DNA of 6,160 nucleotides from an uncultured Acetatifactor sp. GTDB lineage: Bacteria; Bacillota; Clostridia; Lachnospirales; Lachnospiraceae. Below, one piece after another: positions 1 to 6,160 of this stretch (positions within the stretch are counted from its first letter, which is position 1; every line of letters starts with the position of its first letter). Where the stretch lies: positions 1 to 6,160 of the forward strand of contig CANRZC010000150.1 in NCBI GenBank assembly GCA_947644185.1. The letters run 5' to 3'. The translations under genes and the position numbers were made by a program. The notes beneath the pieces were generated by a model. The model searched no databases and was not told the origin of the DNA. It saw only the letters and a list, made by a program, of their open reading frames with translations.

Positions 1-137
1 TTATCTACCCTTGGATGCACGCGGTTTGTTAAAACGATCAAGGCATTTTTCCCTAAGTCACAAAATCCTATACTCTCGCCGATAAGACGCCCTGACCCTC
101 TCCCGATCCTCCGCTCCAATTCGGAGGAATCTCTCCA
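1..137 (-). pseudogene. Possible beta-lactamase-family C-terminal fragment, overlapping the end of the 782-residue gene
   Basis: In the frame one base ahead of the 782-residue gene, codons from 137 down to the window edge are open after a TGA at 140-138. The part at 59-3 reads DLGKNALIVLTNRVHPRVD. The core LTNRVHP (32-12) is the motif I recall near the C-terminus of class C beta-lactamase-like serine hydrolases, usually within a VVLLTNRVHPTRDN-type block. The preceding residues LIGES could correspond to the family's GFTGTS. No start codon or ribosome binding site belongs to this frame, so it would be a remnant rather than a gene. The frame is still open at position 1. A chance resemblance is possible. 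Confidence 0.33.
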
Positions 138-2406
138 TCATAAACGGTATAGAACCGCTCTCTGAAATCCTGCCAGAATAACCACTTCTGCACTGAGCCT
201 TCCTCCATTGTACATCCCTTTGCTGCCTTACCAGCTCTATGGGCAGCCTGCAGGGAACCTTGCGGAGCAGGCTTAATTCTCCATCCAGCAAAAGGAAGGC
301 ACCGTCATAATATTCATAGGCCAGAATCCATCCGTTTTCCAACTTTTTCACAAACTGATACCCGCAGCCTGTGCGGTTCCAGTCCTTAAACTGACTGTCC
401 TCAGGGCTGCAGGGGATTCCCCGTCTTATTTTCCGCACATCCTTCTCTTCCAGTAGGCACGTCCTTATGCCTTTCCCTTGCAATGCGTTATCCCCATTGC
501 CTCTGTGCCTCTGCAATGCATCCATAACAGCTTTCTTCGGAATCACCAGCACATGATCTGTCTCCCACTGGGGAAATGCTGCCACACTTTCCCCCAGATC
601 TATAGCAAAGATGTAAGATGCCTTGCCCCTTTCTCTGTTTCGATTTTCGGATATATAAAGCACCTGTCCCTCCCCACTGGCTCGGTTCCAAAGGATAATC
701 TCGTCACCGTCATAGGGAAAAAGCCACACCCTGTCTCCATCCTTCGCCATGTGGACAAACCGTCTCCCTGGCAGATTCATGGATTTCAGCTGCCAGCTAT
801 CTGTCTCCATATCCAGCTCCATCCACACATCGCCTTTAGAGGATGCCAGATAGAGCATGTTATTCTCCTGCACTACTGCCCAGGAAAAGTAGGGCTCCTT
901 TTCCCACTCTGCAGGCACAAGAGATTCCATCTCTTTGAGCCAGCCGTCTATGACTGCAATCTCCTCCGTGTCGGTGTCGTACTTGAGAATGCCTGGATAA
1001 TTGCAGGGAGCCATGTAGAGGTATCTGTCATAGAGGAACACTGCCGACACCGGTCCGCCGATTAACTCTGGCAGATATGCTTTGCCGAAATACCCTGTGT
1101 CCATATCGTATTTCCAGATGCCATTAGAACTGCAGGGAGATAAATACAGACAGTTTCCCCGCCTGTTGATGGTCATATAATTCAAGCCTCCTGCAATCTC
1201 ATCCGGCACCTCCGCCAGGACTTCCACTTTGGGGCCAGTCAGATGCTTTTGCGCTTTCATCTTCGCTGCTTTGGAACCTGCTGTTTTGTGCTTTGCAACT
1301 CTTGTGTCTGCCTTCCCAGCAATTGGCAGCTGTTCTACTTCCCTGGGAATCACTGTCCTACAGATTAGCTTCGTCCCTTCCGGAACAAATATCAGCTCTA
1401 TTTCCCCATCCTTCTCCGTAACTGCCGCAGACCAAAAAACAGGCGTACACCGCTCCTCTTTAGAGGGTATGAACCTCTGCCCCAAATCCTCCTGCAGCAC
1501 AAATTTCCCTTGAACGGAAAAGAGTGCGTTCATGGGGTGGTTTCTGCTTATAATGCCGTCAGCATCCACTGCCGCCTGATACAAATCTAACGACTCATCA
1601 TAAATACCCGTCTTGCTGATCCTGAAACGGGTCACCAGCTGCTCATATTCCTTCCAAATCTTCTGGTCCAACATCTGGCGCTTCGCTCTGATTTCCTCGT
1701 CAGGTCTAAATATTAACTGGATATCCTGATTTTTCGCTGCATAGTCGAAGATCTCCCGCATTTTTGCCAACTGCTTTTCCGTTCCATGGTACAAATCACT
1801 ATAAGATACGCAGTACAGCAGCTTCCTCCGACTGTTCGTCTTCTGCAAATTATCTTCCCTCCGCATCGCCAGCCTGTCCAGATATGCCGGGATCCCAGAC
1901 GGCACTACTTCCACCTTCCCATCATATTTCACATCCAGCGTAAATCGCGAACTCTCCTTTGGCACATAGATGGCGTCTACGTAGTCATACACATGACCAT
2001 TCATATAATCCGCAGGAATCAGGTCCATGAGATGAGGTACATATATCAGCTTTTTTGTGTAGGGTTTCAAGTTCACAGAATAGTATTTCAGCTCTACACT
2101 GTCGATCAGGCTGTTGTTGTCATAGGGATTGTGAATATAAATCCGTTCAAACCCCTGCTCCAAAGAAAACGCCTGCCAGTTCACCAGGTGGGCACTCTCC
2201 GGCAACTGTGGTGCCAGCTTCTCGGGATGAAAATGCACTTTATTAAAATTTACCTTGAATGTAATATCATCTCTTTCATATCGGGGAACCGGCATCACAT
2301 AGCATACTGTATCCTCCGCCGCACATTCCTGTCTACAAAAGCTGTCCAGGCAGCCCCACCATTCGGTTCGATATACGATAAATAATACTTTTTTCTTTTC
2401 TGCCAT
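58..2406 (-). CDS. Degenerate transferase-like domain joined to a beta-propeller-like domain; paralogue of the upstream transferase
   Basis: A 782-residue protein. Residues 5-310 align by eye with residues 120-430 of the upstream protein: YRTEWWGCLDSF (12-23), YIHNPYDNN (90-98) and LIYVP (120-124) match its counterparts. The catalytic-type motifs are changed: FRPDEE (233-238) stands where the paralogue has WRPHP, and ADGIISRNHPMNAL (282-295) where it has the DAYLGETASSV block. It also lacks the helical N-terminal region. Residues 365-390 form a Lys/Ala-rich linker. Residues 405-715 contain repeated units of the form LYLSPCSSNGIWKYDMDTG (420-438), LYMAPCNYPGILKYDTDT (463-480), LYLASSKGDVWMELDMET (518-535) and VWLFPYDGDEIILW (560-573), typical of beta-propeller blades. 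I infer a non-catalytic or altered-specificity partner, perhaps binding glycan. The last 25 or so residues are Arg-rich and unlike the paralogue's end, so the C-terminus may be truncated or out of frame. Confidence 0.78.
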   Translation of the reverse strand: MAEKKKVLFIVYRTEWWGCLDSFCRQECAAEDTVCYVMPVPRYERDDITFKVNFNKVHFHPEKLAPQLPESAHLVNWQAFSLEQGFERIYIHNPYDNNSLIDSVELKYYSVNLKPYTKKLIYVPHLMDLIPADYMNGHVYDYVDAIYVPKESSRFTLDVKYDGKVEVVPSGIPAYLDRLAMRREDNLQKTNSRRKLLYCVSYSDLYHGTEKQLAKMREIFDYAAKNQDIQLIFRPDEEIRAKRQMLDQKIWKEYEQLVTRFRISKTGIYDESLDLYQAAVDADGIISRNHPMNALFSVQGKFVLQEDLGQRFIPSKEERCTPVFWSAAVTEKDGEIELIFVPEGTKLICRTVIPREVEQLPIAGKADTRVAKHKTAGSKAAKMKAQKHLTGPKVEVLAEVPDEIAGGLNYMTINRRGNCLYLSPCSSNGIWKYDMDTGYFGKAYLPELIGGPVSAVFLYDRYLYMAPCNYPGILKYDTDTEEIAVIDGWLKEMESLVPAEWEKEPYFSWAVVQENNMLYLASSKGDVWMELDMETDSWQLKSMNLPGRRFVHMAKDGDRVWLFPYDGDEIILWNRASGEGQVLYISENRNRERGKASYIFAIDLGESVAAFPQWETDHVLVIPKKAVMDALQRHRGNGDNALQGKGIRTCLLEEKDVRKIRRGIPCSPEDSQFKDWNRTGCGYQFVKKLENGWILAYEYYDGAFLLLDGELSLLRKVPCRLPIELVRQQRDVQWRKAQCRSGYSGRISESGSIPFMMERFLRIGAEDRERVRASYRREYRIL

Positions 2407-2412
2407 ACTCTG

Positions 2413-2418
2413 TTTCCT
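2413..2418 (-). promoter_or_regulatory. Ribosome binding site for the 782-residue gene
   Basis: The minus strand reads AGGAAA, six bases before the ATG at 2406, inside the 18-base gap after the preceding stop at 2427-2425. It is weaker than the two upstream sites but well placed, and it supports the MAEKKK start. Confidence 0.6.
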
Positions 2419-2424
2419 GTCTTT

Positions 2425-4326
2425 CTATGCTCCCTGCCCACAGACGCTCTCTTTGACGGCCTGTAGCACCTTCTCTCCGCAGCTCCCGTCCAGGTTCGCC
2501 AGCCATGTGGCATATACGCCCAGAGACCCCGTCAATTCGTCATCCTCTGCAGCCTGAAGAAATCGGAGGAAATCGTCTAAAGTGTTCTTTTCATTTTCGT
2601 GCCACACATGACTGCTATTCCCCTGCCTGAACTTTTCGGCTCTGATAAAGGAAAAGCATCTATCGTCTATTTCCAGAGACAATGGTTCTCTGTCCTTCCC
2701 CGCACCTGTATCAGCCATGAACTTCTTATGCATTCTCCTGGTTTTGGTATTATAGATGAATATCCCCTCCGCATTCTCAGGATAGACCCAGAGACTTTCG
2801 TCTTTCATTTCCATTCCCCGATATGCCCTGCCCCAGATAGCATCTCTGCCTGGTATCTTCACCAACGGCTTAAATTCTTCTGCGTGAACCTCTCTCTCCA
2901 GGATCCACCCTGACTCCTCCAACACATAATACTCTTTTTCCTCTGTAAAGCACCAGGCGCTGGCCAGAACCCTTCCGCTGCCATTATCACCACGCTGCTC
3001 TGTGGAGAGTCCCCCAATGCTCCTCTCTGGAATCTGCAAATTCGTATAAAATCTGGGCTTTCCCGCTATGCCGAACATATGGATGACAGAGGAAGCTGTC
3101 TCTCCCAGATAAGCATCACAAAGCGCCACGGTCACGCCTACATCCGGGTTCTTATCTAATACGCCGATTTTCTCCCCCAGAAACTTCTCCTCCAGCCGGG
3201 AGACTCTGTCCGCATATTCCTGACCCATAGTCTGGGCAGAAGCCGTAAGCAGCGGGTGGGGCCGCCATACCAGCGTAATGCCCTTTTTCTCCTTTACCAG
3301 GTCAAACAGATATTCTATTTTGTCCAGAAAGCGCTCCTTTTCCTTCATCAATAAAGATATGCTGGTATTCAGCATCACCACTCTATCGCCGCCAAAATCT
3401 TTCCCGTTCTTCAGTTGCGGTTTCCACTCCTCTGGAATGGGCGGCTTCTCTGCCTCCAGCCTCAAAACCCTGTCCGCAATAGGGCTTCCAAATGGCAAGA
3501 ACTTACTTTTTGGCAAATCAGAGGAGAAGGAGGCTATGGTCCGTTCACACTGTGTCACAATATAGTCCATATTTTCATAGGCGGGAAGATATCTGTGGGT
3601 CACAAACACACTGTCTCCTGTTATGAAATACGGGATATAAATTAACTTATCCGTCACTTTTTTTAACTCTGCTGAATAATACTCTGGCAATACACTTGTG
3701 ACTATATTACAGTCATCAAAAGGATTGTGCACGAAAATCGCCTCTGGATGCAGCTCTCCCAGAGGAAATTCCTTATAATCCATCACAGGCACATACGCTG
3801 GGAACTTATCCCCCTCATAATGTCTGCCCACCACTTCTCCGTCTTTTAAGTCGAAATAAGGAATGGGCACCACAAAAGAGATACAGCCCGGATCATCACA
3901 GGCCGCCCGCCACACGCTTTCCATGCAATCCCACATAGAGGCTTTGTAAGGCATAAAGACCATTGCCATATGCCGGGGAAGCTGCTCTAGTTTCTGTTCC
4001 ACCTTTGCCAGAATCCCCCATGCCTCCTCTGTCAGTTGCAGCTGCTCTTTCACCTCCTGTGACTGCGTGATCCGCCATAAAAGCTCACAATATTTTTCCA
4101 GCAGGTCTATGATTTTGGCGGCCCCATTTTCCGCGTCTATCGCTTTTTCAGTCTTTTCCGCCTCCTCCACCTTATTGCCGATGGCCACCGCTGCGTCCTG
4201 GACATCTGCCAGAAGGTTCATCAGTCCTGCTGGATTCTGTCCCTGGATAACTGCACACACCTCCGCCTCGGCAGCAATCAGGGTCTGCAGTAGTTCCCTT
4301 ATCTGTCTCTTTACAAAATTCAGCAT
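2425..4326 (-). CDS. Divergent CDP-glycerol glycerophosphotransferase-like protein with helical N-terminal region
   Basis: A 633-residue protein predicted to transfer a CDP-activated polyol phosphate to a surface glycan; activity is inferred. Residues 1-118 are Glu/Lys/Leu/Ala-rich with heptad-like spacing, probably a helical bundle or coiled coil. Residues 120-430 look like a GT-B, TagB/TagF-type fold. The first Rossmann strand is followed by YKASMWDCMESVW (127-139), then FVHNPFDD (198-205), WRPHP (354-358), and CDAYLGETASSV (403-414), which corresponds to the TDYSS-type nucleotide-binding block. The usual WHG motif of the first half is not obvious; IYIPYF (229-234) sits near where it would be. 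Residues 504-565 give about one beta-propeller-like blade, and the C-terminus contains TLDDFLRFL (582-590) and DGSCGEKV (613-620). There is no signal peptide or membrane segment, so it probably acts on the cytoplasmic face. It resembles a Lachnospiraceae family known to me only as hypothetical or CDP-glycerol transferase proteins. Confidence 0.82.
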   Translation of the reverse strand: MLNFVKRQIRELLQTLIAAEAEVCAVIQGQNPAGLMNLLADVQDAAVAIGNKVEEAEKTEKAIDAENGAAKIIDLLEKYCELLWRITQSQEVKEQLQLTEEAWGILAKVEQKLEQLPRHMAMVFMPYKASMWDCMESVWRAACDDPGCISFVVPIPYFDLKDGEVVGRHYEGDKFPAYVPVMDYKEFPLGELHPEAIFVHNPFDDCNIVTSVLPEYYSAELKKVTDKLIYIPYFITGDSVFVTHRYLPAYENMDYIVTQCERTIASFSSDLPKSKFLPFGSPIADRVLRLEAEKPPIPEEWKPQLKNGKDFGGDRVVMLNTSISLLMKEKERFLDKIEYLFDLVKEKKGITLVWRPHPLLTASAQTMGQEYADRVSRLEEKFLGEKIGVLDKNPDVGVTVALCDAYLGETASSVIHMFGIAGKPRFYTNLQIPERSIGGLSTEQRGDNGSGRVLASAWCFTEEKEYYVLEESGWILEREVHAEEFKPLVKIPGRDAIWGRAYRGMEMKDESLWVYPENAEGIFIYNTKTRRMHKKFMADTGAGKDREPLSLEIDDRCFSFIRAEKFRQGNSSHVWHENEKNTLDDFLRFLQAAEDDELTGSLGVYATWLANLDGSCGEKVLQAVKESVCGQGA

Positions 4327-4332
4327 AGTCTG

Positions 4333-5691
4333 TTAATCCTCCAAACCCGCTTCCGACAGGCCTCTTTCCTCCAGGAATTGTTCCACGATACCTGCCATGG
4401 TGATGGACTCCTCCTCTGTGAGTTTAAAAGCATGTCCACTTCGCCCATTGATCCTGGAGGCAAATTCCCCGATCTCATATCGCAGACCATCTCCTAAGAA
4501 GTTGGGCGTGTAGGTCTCTATCTTTGTAGGGTCTTCGTAACGTACCTGGAATTTCCGAGTCAACCACCAGGGCGACTCCGCAAGAATATATCCCTTTGTT
4601 CCGGAAATCAAAAGCTGACCCTCGGATTTCACACCCAAACCGGTTTTGGATGTGGCCATTCCTTGGGCGTAATCGAAATAAATCTTCGTGTACAAATCCA
4701 CACCATTTTCCGCCCGGATACTGCTAATCTTTATATTTTCATAGTGCAATCCCAACAGCTTTAGGATAGGAAGCACTGTATAGCTTCCAAATTCCATGAA
4801 GGCTCCACCATACGCTGCATCCACCATCTCCCGCAAATGTTTCGGTGTCAGTCTGGAAAAACAGGCCTCCACGTCGCGAATTTCACCAATTTTGCCGCTC
4901 TTTGCTATGCTGATCATCTGAGCAAAACCAGGACAGAATGCTGTTTTGATTCCCTCCATCAGCACCAGATTCCTCTCTCTGGCCAATGCAAACAATTCTT
5001 CTGCCTGACTACGCTTCAATGCCAATGGCTTCTCACAGAGCACATGCTTTCCTGCCAGCAGGGCGCGCTTGCTGTAGTCATAGTGCGTCTCATGAGGTGT
5101 GGCAATGTATACCCCATCCACGGAGTTTAGAAATTCTTCATAGGAATCGCTGTATCCATCCAGGAAATGTTTTGCCGCAAAGCTCTCCAAGCTGTCCCGG
5201 TGAGGATTATAGACGCTCAGCACATTCAGTCCACTGACATATCTTGCCTCTGAGAGGAAGCGGGGGGCGATCCGCCCGCTTCCCACTACCCCCATACGGA
5301 TAATGGGATATTTGGCTTTTCTGAGTATAGTTGAAGAAATATTCGGCGTTCTGTCTAGATAGACCACCTGACAGTAAGGCTTTAGATAATCATACACCCC
5401 TTCCCAGTCTGAGCCCAGGACAAAAACATCCACACCATATTTCTGAACATCCTCTATCTTCTGTCCCTCATGATCTTCTATGATGATTTCATCCACCAGC
5501 CCGGTATGCCGTACATTCTCGATCCGCTCCAGCAGGGGATCCACAATGTTGAGCTTTCCCCTCTGCTCGTCATAGTGCTCTGTGGTGATACCTACAATCA
5601 AGTAGTCTCCTAATTCTTTTGCCCGTTTTATGATATTGTAATGCCCTTCATGAAATAGATCAAAGCTTCCATAGGTGATTACCTTTTTCAT
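4333..5691 (-). CDS. Fused TagD-like cytidylyltransferase and Gfo/Idh/MocA oxidoreductase
   Basis: A 452-residue two-domain cytoplasmic enzyme. Residues 1-125 resemble glycerol-3-phosphate cytidylyltransferase (TagD/TarD): the opening block KKVITYGSFDLFHEGH carries the HxGH nucleotide-binding motif (14-17), GSDWEG lies at 93-98, and RTPNISST (114-121) replaces TagD's RTEGISTT. Residues 130-450 form a Gfo/Idh/MocA dehydrogenase: Rossmann loop GVVGSGRIA (134-142), TPHETHY (198-204) and the EKP lysine motif (220-222). The catalytic-region block GGAFMEFGSY (295-304) has Glu300 where Asp is usual and Tyr304 at the usual His/Tyr place. Such fusions occur, as I recall, in Lachnospiraceae surface-polymer loci. 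The first domain should join CTP to a polyol phosphate; the second should oxidise or reduce the polyol or its precursor. Glycerol, ribitol or another polyol are all possible. The start at 5691 is supported by its own Shine-Dalgarno site and TagD alignment; the stop is 6 bases before the next gene. Confidence 0.9.
   Translation of the reverse strand: MKKVITYGSFDLFHEGHYNIIKRAKELGDYLIVGITTEHYDEQRGKLNIVDPLLERIENVRHTGLVDEIIIEDHEGQKIEDVQKYGVDVFVLGSDWEGVYDYLKPYCQVVYLDRTPNISSTILRKAKYPIIRMGVVGSGRIAPRFLSEARYVSGLNVLSVYNPHRDSLESFAAKHFLDGYSDSYEEFLNSVDGVYIATPHETHYDYSKRALLAGKHVLCEKPLALKRSQAEELFALARERNLVLMEGIKTAFCPGFAQMISIAKSGKIGEIRDVEACFSRLTPKHLREMVDAAYGGAFMEFGSYTVLPILKLLGLHYENIKISSIRAENGVDLYTKIYFDYAQGMATSKTGLGVKSEGQLLISGTKGYILAESPWWLTRKFQVRYEDPTKIETYTPNFLGDGLRYEIGEFASRINGRSGHAFKLTEEESITMAGIVEQFLEERGLSEAGLED
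4337..4342 (-). promoter_or_regulatory. Ribosome binding site for the 633-residue transferase gene
   Basis: The minus strand reads GGAGGA, ten bases before the ATG at 4326. It lies within the last codons of the preceding gene, whose TAA is at 4335-4333. This overlap suggests coupled translation of the two genes. Confidence 0.75.
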
Positions 5692-6160
5692 GGATTTCTC
5701 CCTTCTTCCGGCTCCGGTTTGGCTTTCACAGCCGCCGATCTGCCCTTTTCTTTCTAGTATCAATCTTTCCTGCCTTTCGCCTTCTGGTGCCTTGTATATC
5801 ACACGTCTATCTTCCCCTGCGCCGAACCTGGTAAAATCCAACGTCCCATTCCTGACAGATATTGTCAGCACATCCCATAAATCCTGAGACACATGGCCCA
5901 GCGCCCGCTTATAGGTAACAGCCCCTGCAGGCTTTTTATCCTCAAAATATTCACATTTATTGCATCCGATAGATATGATGGGAAAGCCCTCCTCATAATC
6001 AATCTGGTCTGCGTGATTATGCCCATGGATAAAGCCCATAAGCTTCCTGCAGCTTCGCAGTATTCTGAGCAGTCTATGGCTTCCCCTTATTTCATCACTC
6101 CAGTAATGGAGCCTGGGCGTGGGAGGTACATGACTGTATACCAGAATACTCCATTCAGGC
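5692..6160 (-). CDS. Calcineurin-like metallophosphoesterase, C-terminal part (5' end outside the window, no stop before the next gene)
   Basis: This is the C-terminal 156 codons of a metallophosphoesterase; the N-terminus lies beyond position 6160. A Ser-His-Val-Pro-Pro segment near 6135-6121 fits the family's late SHxP block. The motif GHNH at 6024-6013 is the typical GHxH metal-binding pair of calcineurin-like phosphoesterases. The conserved-looking part ends with RFGAGEDR near 5829-5803, a C-terminal pattern I recall from Gram-positive members. About 36 low-complexity, charged residues follow (5799-5692). No stop codon occurs in this frame before 4333, so the frame runs straight into the cytidylyltransferase. 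I separate the two because that gene has its own ATG and strong Shine-Dalgarno site. The early metal ligands (DxH, GDxxD, GNH) are outside the window. The substrate is unknown; dephosphorylating a polyol-phosphate intermediate or a nucleotide would suit the neighbours. The domain call is firm, the gene boundary is not. Confidence 0.78.
5698..5704 (-). promoter_or_regulatory. Ribosome binding site for the cytidylyltransferase-oxidoreductase gene
   Basis: The minus strand reads AAGGGAG, six bases before the ATG at 5691. It lies inside an open frame coming from the metallophosphoesterase. This site is the main reason for starting the next gene at 5691 rather than at an upstream in-frame ATG such as the one at 6039, which falls inside the phosphoesterase domain. 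Confidence 0.75.

Noticed and set aside
9..48. Possible hairpin CCTTG...CAAGG followed by TTTTT on the plus strand
   Set aside because: The stem is only about five pairs with a loop of about 25 bases, and the T-run is on the strand opposite to all genes, so it is not a convincing terminator.
68..238. Alternative C-terminal frame for the 782-residue gene (translation includes FWQDFRERFYTVYDGEIPPN)
   Set aside because: It looks protein-like, but the annotated frame keeps the family-like KVPCRLP and a plausible SIPFMMERFL segment. A frameshift cannot be shown from this sequence alone.
478..1065. Plus-strand open frame of 195 codons
   Set aside because: It lies fully inside the minus-strand propeller gene, has no recognisable family, and its Cys/His/Pro-rich composition is typical of an antisense shadow.
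1786..2385. Plus-strand open frame of 199 codons
   Set aside because: It is antisense to the conserved transferase-like N-terminal domain, and its His/Ile/Gln-rich translation matches nothing recognisable.
5675..5887. Plus-strand open frame over the linker between phosphoesterase and cytidylyltransferase
   Set aside because: It is short, antisense to supported coding sequence and has no plausible domain.
4333..6039. Starting the fused enzyme at the ATG at 6039
   Set aside because: That ATG is inside the phosphoesterase, just before its GHNH motif, and the frame stays open upstream to the window edge, so it is an internal methionine.

Overview
All genes in the window read on the minus strand, so the biological order runs from high to low coordinates. 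They form one tightly packed cluster with almost no non-coding DNA. The codon use, the Shine-Dalgarno sites and above all the protein families point to a Gram-positive Clostridia member, most likely Lachnospiraceae. That placement is inferred from protein style; no rRNA or other marker gene is present.

Layout in order of transcription: (1) 6160-5692, the C-terminal part of a calcineurin-like metallophosphoesterase, whose frame stays open into the next gene with no stop codon. (2) 5691-4333, a 452-residue protein joining a TagD-like cytidylyltransferase to a Gfo/Idh/MocA NAD(P)-dependent oxidoreductase. (3) 4326-2425, a 633-residue protein with a helical N-terminal region and a divergent CDP-glycerol glycerophosphotransferase (TagB/TagF-like) domain whose key motifs are recognisable. 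(4) 2406-58, a 782-residue paralogue of gene 3 in which the corresponding motifs are degenerate and the C-terminal half looks like a beta-propeller. (5) Positions 137-1, overlapping the end of gene 4 in another frame, can be read as a C-terminal piece of a beta-lactamase-family serine hydrolase; this is tentative. The gaps between genes 2, 3 and 4 are 6 and 18 bases, each with its own ribosome binding site, so co-transcription is likely. No promoter or convincing terminator is visible.

Working model (inference): the fused protein makes a CDP-activated polyol or polyol-derived compound, coupling a redox step to CTP-dependent activation. The gene 3 protein transfers the polyol-phosphate to a cell-surface glycan or teichoic-acid-like polymer. 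The gene 4 protein, apparently a non-catalytic paralogue with a propeller, may recognise the acceptor or assist its neighbour. The metallophosphoesterase may remove phosphate from an intermediate. The most notable points are the continuous frame across three enzyme domains, the intact/degenerate transferase pair, and the altered 3' end of gene 4.
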